A stretch of 33,281 nt of DNA, from positions 1 through 33,281 of the forward strand of contig NZ_QLMG01000045.1 of NCBI RefSeq assembly GCF_003259905.1. Reading direction: 5' to 3'. Below, piece after piece: positions 25,566 to 33,041 of this stretch (its first letter is position 1; every line of letters starts with the position of its first letter). The position numbers and the translations under genes are program-made. Under the pieces are notes generated by a model, which was given only the letters and a program-made list of their open reading frames with translations, had not been told where the DNA came from and did no database searches. This stretch comes from Salipiger aestuarii. GTDB taxonomy: Bacteria > Pseudomonadota > Alphaproteobacteria > Rhodobacterales > Rhodobacteraceae.

Positions 25566-26356
25566 CTGCCGTCGCGCTGCGCCAGGATCATCCGCGCGCG
25601 CTGGCGCACTGGCGCATCGACCATGGCACCGTCCACCGCCACCGCCCCATCGCCCGAGGCCAGCACCCGGGCGGCCCAGTCCAGTTCGGCGCCGGTCGGC
25701 GCGAAGCCGCGGCGCACCGGGGCCACCTGACGCGGGTGGATGCACAGCTTGCCCGTCATGCCAAGGCTGCGGGCGTGGCGGGTGTCGTCTTCGGTGATGG
25801 CCAGATCCGTCAGATCGGTGGTCACCCCGTCAAGCGGCGCCGCCAGGCCCGCCAGCCGCGCGGCCAGCACCAGTTCCAGCCGCACCGAGCGCAGGGTGTC
25901 GCGGTCGTGGTCGCATCCCAGATCGGCGCAAAAGTCGATGGAGCCAAAGGCCAGCCGCGTCACCGCCCGCTGGGCGGCGATATCCCGCGCGCGGGACAGC
26001 CCCCGCGCGGTTTCGATCAACGCCAGAATGGCGTGACCCGTGCGCGCGGCGATGGTGGCGATCCGGGCCGGGTCTTCGGCCTTGGGCAGCATGACCGCGG
26101 CGCAGCGGAGCGCTGTGACCGCATCCAGATCGGCATCGTGCCAGGGTGTTCCGGCGGGGTTGATCCGCACGATCACCGGCAGTTCGGTGAAATCGCAGCT
26201 CAGCGCGGCGCGCGCGGCCTCCTTGGCGCCGGGATCGACCGCGTCTTCCAGATCAAGGATCACCGCGCAGGCCCCGCTGGCCGCGGCCTTGGCAAAGCGG
26301 TCGGGGCGGTTGGCGGGCACGAACAGCGGCGCGCGCAGGGCGGTCAGGTCTACCAT
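25562..26356 (-). CDS. HpcH/HpaI (CitE-type) CoA-ester lyase, citramalyl-CoA lyase-like
   Basis: 264 residues from the ATG at 26356, which overlaps the upstream hydratase gene by seven bases. The N-terminus reads LRAPLFVPANRPDRFAKAAA and then ILDLEDAVDPGAKEAAR, the CitE hallmark. The active-site Arg lies in VIVRINPAGTPWHDAD, the metal-binding Glu in ALIETARGLSRARDIA, and the Asp in LAFGSIDFCADLG. Family members cleave citryl-, malyl-, citramalyl- or methylmalyl-CoA. Neighbouring CoA-transferase and hydratase genes favour citramalyl-CoA, giving pyruvate and acetyl-CoA. The protein is a little shorter than typical CitE (about 290). It is the last gene of the operon. Confidence 0.88.
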   Translation of the reverse strand: MVDLTALRAPLFVPANRPDRFAKAAASGACAVILDLEDAVDPGAKEAARAALSCDFTELPVIVRINPAGTPWHDADLDAVTALRCAAVMLPKAEDPARIATIAARTGHAILALIETARGLSRARDIAAQRAVTRLAFGSIDFCADLGCDHDRDTLRSVRLELVLAARLAGLAAPLDGVTTDLTDLAITEDDTRHARSLGMTGKLCIHPRQVAPVRRGFAPTGAELDWAARVLASGDGAVAVDGAMVDAPVRQRARMILAQRDGS

Positions 26357-27168
26357 GAGGCCGAGGCCTGCATGGCAACGGGTCCGCCAGGGCGCATCGT
26401 CCACAGCTCCATCCCCTCGGCCGTGTCGCGGGCGTTCAGCACCATATCGGCGGTGTCAAACAGCGGCGACAGGCTGCGAAAGCGAAACCGCGCCGGGGGC
26501 GCGCCCCGCAGATCGGCGGCGTAATGCACCAGAAGCGTCGCCTGCAGCGGGCCGTGAACGATCAGGCCGGGGTAGCCTTCGACATCGGTGGCATAGCTGC
26601 GATCGTAATGAATGCGGTGGCCGTTGAAGGTCAGCGCGGAATAGCGGAACAGCAGCGGCGGATCGGCGGCGATGGACTTGTGATGCGCGCCCGGCTCGGC
26701 GGGCGCGGGGGCGGACGCAGGGCCGTCGCCCGCCGCCCCCCGGTACACGATGTCCTGGCGTTCGGTGATGGCCAGCCCGTCGGGGTCGGAAATCAGATGA
26801 TCGACGGTGACAAAGCACAGCGCCCCGCTGCGGCCCTGTTTCAGCACCACGTCGCGGATGGTCGACTGCCGCGTAACCCGACCGCCGACGCGCAGCGGGC
26901 GGTGGAAATCGAACTGCCCGCCCGCCCACATGCGCCGGGGCAGAGGCACCGGCGGCAGGAACCCGCCCCGTGCCGGGTGCCCGTCCGGGCCAAGCTCGGC
27001 CGCCGGCACCGCCGGTTGCGTCAGGCACAGATGGATCAACAGCGGCGCCGCGGTGTCCGGCTGCCCCAGCGTCGCGCCATAGCGCGCGATCAGCGCCGGG
27101 GTCAGGTCTTCGGTTGCGGTTTCGCTGCGGCCGATCCAGCCGCGCAGGGTGTCGATGTCCATGGTCAT
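26350..27168 (-). CDS. MaoC/hot-dog acyl-CoA hydratase, mesaconyl-C4-CoA or itaconyl-CoA hydratase-like
   Basis: 272 residues from the ATG at 27168, which overlaps the CoA-transferase stop by four bases; a second ATG two codons later is possible. The N-terminal half is a FAS1-type dehydratase domain (LPRRMWAGGQFDFHRPLRVG). The second half has FNGHRIHYDRSYATDVEGYP followed by GLIVHGPLQATLLV, the active-site pattern of mesaconyl-C4-CoA, itaconyl-CoA and HTD2-like hydratases. It would add water to an enoyl-CoA to give citramalyl-CoA for the lyase encoded next. The exact isomer cannot be chosen from sequence. Confidence 0.85.
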   Translation of the reverse strand: MTMDIDTLRGWIGRSETATEDLTPALIARYGATLGQPDTAAPLLIHLCLTQPAVPAAELGPDGHPARGGFLPPVPLPRRMWAGGQFDFHRPLRVGGRVTRQSTIRDVVLKQGRSGALCFVTVDHLISDPDGLAITERQDIVYRGAAGDGPASAPAPAEPGAHHKSIAADPPLLFRYSALTFNGHRIHYDRSYATDVEGYPGLIVHGPLQATLLVHYAADLRGAPPARFRFRSLSPLFDTADMVLNARDTAEGMELWTMRPGGPVAMQASASW

Positions 27169-28271
27169 TTTCCTGTCAGGGCGTGGGCACGGGGCAAGGC
27201 GGGCACCGGGCCATAGCTGCGGCGCGCGCCCGTCACGCGCGGCGCGGGCGCCGGGCACGACACCGGTCCGTTGGGTGTGTCGACGGTGATCCGGCGCAGA
27301 TGCGGATGCGCCGACAGCCCGGCCATGTCATTGACCGACGCCATCGCCACATCGGCCCGTTCCAGCGCACTGATGGCCTGATCGCGGGTCATGCGGGCAA
27401 AGGCCTCGGCGACGATGCGGTCGGTGTCGGCGCGGTTGGCCACCCGCGCCACATTGCTGGCAAAGCGCGGATCGCGGCCCAGATCGGGCTGACCAAGGAA
27501 ATGATCGCACAACATACGCCATTCCCGGTCGCTCTGGATCGAGATCAGCACAAGCTGGCCGTCCTGCGTTTCAAAGGCACTGTAGGGCGAAATCGACGGG
27601 TGCGCCATGCCGACGCGGGCCGGGGTGTTGCCGCCTTCGTGGTTGAGCAGCGGCACGGTCAGCCAGTCCGCCATCACGTCGAACATGGAAATGCTGATCG
27701 CCGCGCCCTTGCCGGTGATGCCGCGCGCCAGCAGCGCCTCGAGAATGGCGGCATGGGCGGTGGCCCCGGTCGCCACATCGACGATCGACATGCCGACCCG
27801 CGCCGGTTCGCCGGGGCCGCCGGTGATCGAACACAGCCCGGATTCCGCCTGGATCAGCAGGTCATAGGCCTTGCGATCCGCCATCGGCCCGTCATCGCCG
27901 TAGCCGGTGATGGAACAGGCGATCAGCCGGGGATAATCGCGCGCCAGCCTTTCCGGCCCGAATCCCAGCCGCCCCAGCGCGCCGTTCTTGAGGTTCTGCA
28001 CCAGCACGTCGGCATCGCCCAGCAGCCGCGCGAGTTCCGCCTTGCCCTCATCGCTGCGCAGATCCAGCGCAACCGAGGTCTTGCCGCGATTGAGCCAGAC
28101 GAAATAGCTTGACTGCCCCGCCGCGACGGCATCGTAGCCGCGGGCGAAATCGCCCTCGGGGCGTTCGATCTTGATCACCTCGGCGCCGGCATCGGCCAGG
28201 CGGCAGGTGGCGAAGGGGGCCGCGACCGCCTGTTCGACGGCAACGACCCGCAAACCTTCGAGAGGGCGCAT
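27165..28271 (-). CDS. CaiB/BaiF family (class III) CoA-transferase
   Basis: 368 residues from the ATG at 28271; a TTG one codon earlier is less likely. It has the N-terminal LEGLRVVAVEQAVAAPFATC and the GAEVIKIERPEGDFARGYD segment. NRGKTSVALDLRSDEGK and VLVQNLKNGALGRLGFG follow, all family features. Asp137 in KAYDLLIQAESGL aligns with the catalytic aspartate that carries the CoA thioester. These enzymes move CoA from succinyl-CoA or acetyl-CoA to a free acid. With the adjacent hydratase and lyase the acceptor is probably itaconate, mesaconate or citramalate. Start and stop overlap the neighbouring genes by one and four bases. Confidence 0.9.
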   Translation of the reverse strand: MRPLEGLRVVAVEQAVAAPFATCRLADAGAEVIKIERPEGDFARGYDAVAAGQSSYFVWLNRGKTSVALDLRSDEGKAELARLLGDADVLVQNLKNGALGRLGFGPERLARDYPRLIACSITGYGDDGPMADRKAYDLLIQAESGLCSITGGPGEPARVGMSIVDVATGATAHAAILEALLARGITGKGAAISISMFDVMADWLTVPLLNHEGGNTPARVGMAHPSISPYSAFETQDGQLVLISIQSDREWRMLCDHFLGQPDLGRDPRFASNVARVANRADTDRIVAEAFARMTRDQAISALERADVAMASVNDMAGLSAHPHLRRITVDTPNGPVSCPAPAPRVTGARRSYGPVPALPRAHALTGK

Positions 28272-29434
28272 CAAAAGCTCCGGGGCAGGCCAAGCACATG
28301 CTCGGCGACATAGGACAGGATCAGGTTGGTCGAGATCGGCGCAACCTGATACAGTCGGGTTTCGCGGAACTTGCGTTCGACATCGTATTCGCTGGCAAAG
28401 CCGAACCCGCCATGGAACTGGATGCAGGCGTTCGCCGCCTCCCAGCTGGCCTTGGCGGCGAGGTATTTGGCCATGTTTGCCTCGGCGCCGCAGGGCTGGC
28501 CGGCGTCGAACAGCGCACAGGCCCTGTCGCGCATCAGGGTGGCGGCCTCGATTTCGATATGGCTTTCGGCGATGGGGAACTGCACGCCCTGATTCTGCCC
28601 GATGGGGCGACCGAACACAATGCGTTCATTGACATATTTCGATACCCTGTCGATGAACCAGCGCCCGTCTCCGATACATTCCGCCGCGATCAGCGTGCGT
28701 TCGGCGTTCAGCCCCGTCAGGATGTATTTGAACCCTTTGCCTTCTTCCCCGATCAGGTTTTCCACCGGAATTTCCAGGTTGTCGAAAAACAGCTCGTTGG
28801 TTTCGTGGTTCACCATGTTGGGGATCGGGCGTATCGTCATGCCGGTTTTCATCGCCTCGGCAATATCGACCAGAAAGATTGACAGCCCGTCGGATTTCTT
28901 TTTGACGTCGCTCAGCGGCGTGGTGCGGGCCAGCAGGATCATCAGGTCGGAATGCTGCACCCGGCTGATCCACACCTTCTGGCCGTTGATGACATAGCGG
29001 TCGCCCTTGCGCACGGCGGTGGTGCGCAGCTGGGTGGTGTCGGTGCCGGTCGTGGGTTCGGTCACGCCCATGGATTGCAGGCGCAATTCCCCCGAGGCGA
29101 GCCTGGGCAGGATGCGCCTGCGCTGTTCTTCGGAGCCGTGGCGCACGAGGGTGTTCATGTTGTACATCTGGCCATGGCAGGCGCCCGAGTTGCCGCCCGA
29201 CCGGTTGATTTCCTCCATGATGACGCAGGCTTCGGCCAGGCCAAGGCCGGACCCGCCGTACGCCTCGGGGATCAGCGCGGCCATCCAGCCGGCGCGGGTC
29301 AGCGCGGTGACGAAATCTTCGGGATAGGCGCGGTCGGCGTCGACCTTGCGGTGGTATTCATCGGGAAACTGCGCGCACAGGGCGCGCACCGCATCGCGGA
29401 TGTCCTGAAATGTTTCGTCGGCCTGCTGAAGCAA
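28271..29434 (-). CDS. Acyl-CoA dehydrogenase with non-canonical catalytic base
   Basis: 387 residues from a TTG at 29434, chosen because a perfect AGGAGG lies five bases upstream and the length then equals the family norm. An in-frame ATG at 29533 would add 33 low-similarity residues and has no ribosome site. Domains are in order: GGSGLGLAEACVIMEEINRS (N-helical), then QSMGVTEPTTGTDT and NGQKVWISR (flavin-contact middle), and AAECIGDGRWFIDRVSKYVN with FGRPIGQNQGVQFPIAE (C-helical). The usual catalytic Glu of the YEGTS motif is replaced (LYQVAPIST), but Glu245 in GLNAERTLIA matches the base used by isovaleryl-CoA dehydrogenase. It may form or use a branched enoyl-CoA for the downstream hydratase. 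Confidence 0.9.
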   Translation of the reverse strand: MLQQADETFQDIRDAVRALCAQFPDEYHRKVDADRAYPEDFVTALTRAGWMAALIPEAYGGSGLGLAEACVIMEEINRSGGNSGACHGQMYNMNTLVRHGSEEQRRRILPRLASGELRLQSMGVTEPTTGTDTTQLRTTAVRKGDRYVINGQKVWISRVQHSDLMILLARTTPLSDVKKKSDGLSIFLVDIAEAMKTGMTIRPIPNMVNHETNELFFDNLEIPVENLIGEEGKGFKYILTGLNAERTLIAAECIGDGRWFIDRVSKYVNERIVFGRPIGQNQGVQFPIAESHIEIEAATLMRDRACALFDAGQPCGAEANMAKYLAAKASWEAANACIQFHGGFGFASEYDVERKFRETRLYQVAPISTNLILSYVAEHVLGLPRSF

Positions 29435-29562
29435 GGCGTCCTCCTGTTGTCCTGTCCGCGCGGCGGCGGTGATGCGGTCAGCTTGCCGCACTTGGGCGGG
29501 GTGGGGGAAAGACGGGTTTGTCATGGGGGCCATAAGGCTTGTCTATGCCCCCCGATGGCCGG

Positions 29563-31053
29563 TCAGGGACCGCGCCGCCACCGCGCCGGGCCAAGCCGGT
29601 GGATCGACTGCCCGGCCCCGTCCACCGCCACCGTCACCGGCATGTCGCGGATATGGAATTCGCGCACCGCCTCCATGCCAAGGTCTTCGAATGCCACCAT
29701 CCGCGCGCTCTGGATGGCGCGCGACACCAGCACCGCCGCGCCCCCCACCGCGATCAGATAGGTCGCCCCGGCGGCGGCGATGCGGTCCACCGTTCCGGGG
29801 CCGCGTTCGGCCTTGCCGATCATCGACAAAAGCCCCTGATCCAGCATCATCTGCGTATAGCCATCCATCCGGCTGGCGGTGGTCGGCCCGGCGGGGCCAA
29901 CCGCCTCGTCCCCGACCGGATCGACCGGGCCGACATAGTAGATCACCCGGCCTTGCAGCGAAAACGGCAGCGGCTCGCCGCGCGCCAGGATCTCGGCGAT
30001 GCGGCGATGGGCGGCGTCGCGCCCGGTCAGGATGCGCCCGCTCAACAGCAGGGTTTCGCCGGCGCGCCAGCCGGTCATATCCGCCCGTGTCAATGTGTCG
30101 ACATCGACCCGGCGCAGCGCCGCATCCGGCGCCGCGTCGATCACCGGCCACAGATCCAGATCGGGGGGATCAAGGTACACCGGCCCCGCCCCCGTCAGGG
30201 TCACCTTCGCGTGGCGGTTGGCGGCGCATTGCGGCATCAGGGCGACGGGTTTCGACGCGGCATGTGTGGGGTAGCTTGACACCTTCACATCCACCACCGT
30301 GGTCTGCCCGCCCAGCCCCTGCGCGCCGATGCCCAGATCGTTGATGCGCTGGTACAGCTCGATGCGCAGGTCTTCCTCGGGCGATTGCGGCCCGCGATCC
30401 AGCAGGTGGTGCATGTCGATTTCATCCATCAGCGCGCGCTTGGCCAGCAGCATCGCCATTTCCGCGCTGCCCCCCACCCCGACCGAGATCACCCCCGGCG
30501 GGCACCACCCCGCCCCCAGCCCCGCAACGGTGTCGACCACCCAGTCGGCCACTGGCGCCGCAGGGGTCAGCATGGCGTAGCGCGCCTTGTTTTCCGACCC
30601 GCCGCCCTTGGCCGCGACCATCAGTTCCAGTCCGGCGCCGGCCACGCTTTGCACATGGGTCACGGCGGGGGTGTTGTCGCGGGTGTTGCGCCGGGCAAAG
30701 ATCGGATCGGCCACTATCGAGGCGCGCAGCGGGTTGCCCGCATCCAGATACGCAAGGCGCACGCCGTCGTTGATACACTCCTCAAGCGTGCGCGAGCCGG
30801 AAATGGTCGCCATCTGCCCCAGCCGGGCAAACACGGTCACCATGCCGGTGTCCTGACACACGGGGCGATGTCCGATCGCGGCCATCCGGGCGCTTTGCAG
30901 GATCTGGCCCATCGCGTCCCGCGCGGCGGGGCTTTGTTCGCGCCGGTAGGCCTCGGCCAGACGCCCGAGGTAGTCGGGCGCGTGATAGACCGCGATATAT
31001 TGCAGGACCGCCCGGATTGTTTCGGTGATGTCTTCGCCTTTGATGATGCTCAT
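29563..31053 (-). CDS. Class I (iron-sulfur) fumarase family hydratase, fumarase or mesaconase, fused form
   Basis: 496 residues from the ATG at 31053, with GGAGAGGA upstream. The N-terminal catalytic domain has the three cluster cysteines: Cys66 (RPVCQDTGM), Cys184 (GWCPPGVIS) and Cys276 (LMPQCAANRH). The C-terminal domain, a separate beta subunit in some bacteria, is fused (LLLSGRILTGRDAAHRR, then GPAGPTTASRMDGYT). Class I fumarases hydrate fumarate. Some close relatives hydrate mesaconate to (S)-citramalate. Its position as the first gene of an operon with CoA-transferase, hydratase and citramalyl-CoA lyase-like genes favours the mesaconase role. A gap of 128 bases separates it from the dehydrogenase gene. 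Confidence 0.88.
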   Translation of the reverse strand: MSIIKGEDITETIRAVLQYIAVYHAPDYLGRLAEAYRREQSPAARDAMGQILQSARMAAIGHRPVCQDTGMVTVFARLGQMATISGSRTLEECINDGVRLAYLDAGNPLRASIVADPIFARRNTRDNTPAVTHVQSVAGAGLELMVAAKGGGSENKARYAMLTPAAPVADWVVDTVAGLGAGWCPPGVISVGVGGSAEMAMLLAKRALMDEIDMHHLLDRGPQSPEEDLRIELYQRINDLGIGAQGLGGQTTVVDVKVSSYPTHAASKPVALMPQCAANRHAKVTLTGAGPVYLDPPDLDLWPVIDAAPDAALRRVDVDTLTRADMTGWRAGETLLLSGRILTGRDAAHRRIAEILARGEPLPFSLQGRVIYYVGPVDPVGDEAVGPAGPTTASRMDGYTQMMLDQGLLSMIGKAERGPGTVDRIAAAGATYLIAVGGAAVLVSRAIQSARMVAFEDLGMEAVREFHIRDMPVTVAVDGAGQSIHRLGPARWRRGP

Positions 31054-31081
31054 GCGCGTGTCCTCTCCGCCGCAGAATGCG

Positions 31082-31360
31082 TCAAGACGGCGCCCTTGGC
31101 GACCCTCGCGGCCAGACGCGAAACCAATCGCCGATCTGCCATGCGCCAATACCCGCCGCCGCGCCGGTGTCGCGCGGGCTGACCATGCGGCCGCCGCAGA
31201 GGCTGCGGGCGCTGGACGAAGCGGCGGCGGGGCTGATACACACAATATGACGCGGCTCCATGATGCGACTGTGCACCGCGCCGGTGATGGAACATGACAG
31301 GGACAGGATGATGGGCAGATCGGACCGTATGCCTGGGGCGGACCCGCTCCGCGCCCCCGC
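31082..31360 (-). pseudogene. Possible remnant of a BKACE (beta-keto acid cleavage) gene
   Basis: The spacer upstream of the fumarase gene holds a minus-strand frame reading LPIILSLSCSITGAVHSRIM, which recalls the start of beta-keto acid cleavage enzymes (a beta strand, then a TGAIHTPTMSP-like motif). The rest (ARSLCGGRMVSPRDTGAAAG) does not extend the match convincingly. It could be a scrap of such a gene, or chance. The stretch 31054-31414 must also contain the divergent promoters of the fumarase operon and the amidohydrolase gene; I saw no clear operator. Confidence 0.25.
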
Positions 31361-31414
31361 CGCCCGCCCAGCCGCCCGCCCAGCCAAACGCCCGGATCAA
31401 ACGGAGTCCACGCA

Positions 31415-32665
31415 ATGACCCTCGACCTGGTGATCCGGCAGGCAAGGTTGCACGACGGGGCGACCCCGGTGGACATCGGCATCAAGGACGGGCGCATCGC
31501 GGGCCTCGCGCAGGGGCTGGTCACCGACGCCCCGCAGTTGACCGCGGGCGGAGGGCTGGTCATCCGGGGTTTTGCCGACAGCCACCTGCATCTGGACAAG
31601 GCCTGCCTTCTGGATCGTGCCCGAAACCCGGCAGGCACCCTGACCGGTGCGCTGGAGGCGGTCAGCGCCGCCAAGCGCGATTTCACCGCCGCCGATATCC
31701 ACGCGCGCGGCGCGCGGGTGCTGGACAAGGCCATCGGGCAGGGCACCACGCTGATCCGCACGCAGGTGGAAATCGACCCGGTGATCGGGCTGGCCGGCTT
31801 CGACGCGGTGCGCCGATTGCGCCGCGATTACGCATGGGCGCTGGATCTGCAGATCTGCGTCTTTCCGCAAGACGGCCTGCTGAACCATCCCGGCACCGAA
31901 GAGCTGCTGCGCGCCGCGCTGGCGCAAGGCGCCGATCTGCTGGGCGGCTGCCCCTATACCGATACCGACCCCGTCGGGCACATCGCCCGCGTCTTTGCCA
32001 TGGCGCGGGACTTCGACGTCGATCTGGATTTCCATCTGGATTTCGACCTGGACCCAGGCTGGCGCCACCTTGACGAGGTCGCCCGCCAGACCATCGCCCA
32101 CAACATGCAGGGCCGGGTCGCTGTCGGCCATGTGACGAAACTGTCGATGCTGCGGCCCGACCGACTGGCCGACAGCGTGGCCCTGATGCGCGACGCGGAC
32201 ATCGCGCTGACGGTGCTGCCCGCGACCGATCTGTTCATCGCGGGGCGCGACCACGACCACGCGGTGCCGCGCGGCGTGGCCCCGGCGCATGTGTTCCACG
32301 CCGCAGGGGTGTGCTGCACCGTTGCGACGAACAACGTGCTGAACCCGTTCACGCCTTACGGCGATTGCTCGCTGCCGCGCATGGCGAACCTGTTCGCCAA
32401 CGTGGCGCAGCTGGGCCAGCCCGCCGATCTGGACCGGTGCTTTGCCATGATAAGCGACGATCCGTTCCGGCTGCTGGGGCATGCCGGGGACATCGCTGTC
32501 GGCGCGCCCGCCGATCTTGTGCTCTTGCCCTGCGAAAGCCGCGCCGCCACGGTGGCCGCGATCGGCCGCCCCCTGTGGGGGATGCGGTCTGGCCGGCTGA
32601 CCTTTGACGCGCCCGCGCCACGGCTGCTGGCGCCGCCCGCCCCATCGCGAACATCCGCGTCCTGA
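31415..32665 (+). CDS. Cytosine deaminase-like amidohydrolase with altered active site
   Basis: 416 residues. The layout is that of the amidohydrolase family, CodA-like branch: LVIRGFADSHLHLDKACLLD with the metal pair His57-His59, then DVDLDFHLDFDLDPGW (His207) and VAVGHVTKLSMLRPD (His239). The late motif TNNVLNPFTPYGDCSLPRMA follows. In E. coli cytosine deaminase the position of Phe210 is the catalytic Glu217, and Asn306 replaces the metal-binding Asp313. The enzyme is therefore unlikely to deaminate cytosine by the standard mechanism; it may act on another cyclic amide or use other residues. It diverges from the fumarase operon. No further gene follows it on this strand before the ISNCY element. 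Confidence 0.8.
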   Translation: MTLDLVIRQARLHDGATPVDIGIKDGRIAGLAQGLVTDAPQLTAGGGLVIRGFADSHLHLDKACLLDRARNPAGTLTGALEAVSAAKRDFTAADIHARGARVLDKAIGQGTTLIRTQVEIDPVIGLAGFDAVRRLRRDYAWALDLQICVFPQDGLLNHPGTEELLRAALAQGADLLGGCPYTDTDPVGHIARVFAMARDFDVDLDFHLDFDLDPGWRHLDEVARQTIAHNMQGRVAVGHVTKLSMLRPDRLADSVALMRDADIALTVLPATDLFIAGRDHDHAVPRGVAPAHVFHAAGVCCTVATNNVLNPFTPYGDCSLPRMANLFANVAQLGQPADLDRCFAMISDDPFRLLGHAGDIAVGAPADLVLLPCESRAATVAAIGRPLWGMRSGRLTFDAPAPRLLAPPAPSRTSAS

Positions 32666-32726
32666 CAGACCCCGCGCCGGATCGACCCGACTGCCCGCCG
32701 GGGCGGCGCGGTGCCATCGACCAACA

Positions 32727-32774
32727 GGCCGGTCCGTTCGCGGCAACGATCCCTGGTCGCCGCACGGACCGGCC
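32727..32774 (+). terminator. Large inverted repeat downstream of the amidohydrolase gene
   Basis: GGCCGGTCCG (32727-32736) pairs perfectly with CGGACCGGCC (32765-32774). Inside, GCGGC (32740-32744) pairs with GCCGC (32759-32763). The position 62 bases after the stop fits a transcription end or message-stabilising hairpin, though no T-run follows. Confidence 0.5.
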
Positions 32775-32969
32775 CACCTGAACGAAGCGCGGATCACACC
32801 GCACGGCACCACCCGGCCTGTCGGTCAATCCAAGGCCCGCCGCCGCGCCTCGGCTTCATCTTGCCGGATAAACTCCCGCCGGAGGCCGGCCCGACATCGC
32901 GACCGGGCGCAAGGCCGGGGTGTCAGTGTGCTACACATAAAACGGATTATCCGTGTATTCTCTGTAAGC

Positions 32970-33007
32970 GCAAAGTTAAAATGCCCCGCATCTGCAAAGT
33001 AGAAGTG
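32970..33007 (+). repeat. Paired subterminal repeats of the ISNCY-type element
   Basis: GCAAAGTTAAAATG at 32970-32983 is repeated as GCAAAGTAGAAGTG at 32994-33007 (11 of 14 identical), 24 bases apart in direct orientation. Such spaced repeats next to an element end are typical transposase-binding sites. Confidence 0.55.
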
Positions 33008-33041
33008 TCACTCTTCCCTTTCGGCGAGGAAGGATTGGAGC

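Larger units (their letters stand above)
32666..33041. other. Spacer between amidohydrolase gene and ISNCY-type transposase; no gene recognised
   Basis: No reading frame here resembles a known protein. The left part holds the inverted repeat at 32727-32774. From about 32935 the base composition becomes clearly more AT-rich than the surroundings, which suits the end of an incoming insertion sequence. Confidence 0.5.

Noticed and set aside
29563-31761. Fumarase frame extended to 732 codons
   Set aside because: The first 236 codons show no similarity to the family and would cover the divergent promoter region; the ATG at 31053 has a good ribosome site and gives the normal family length.
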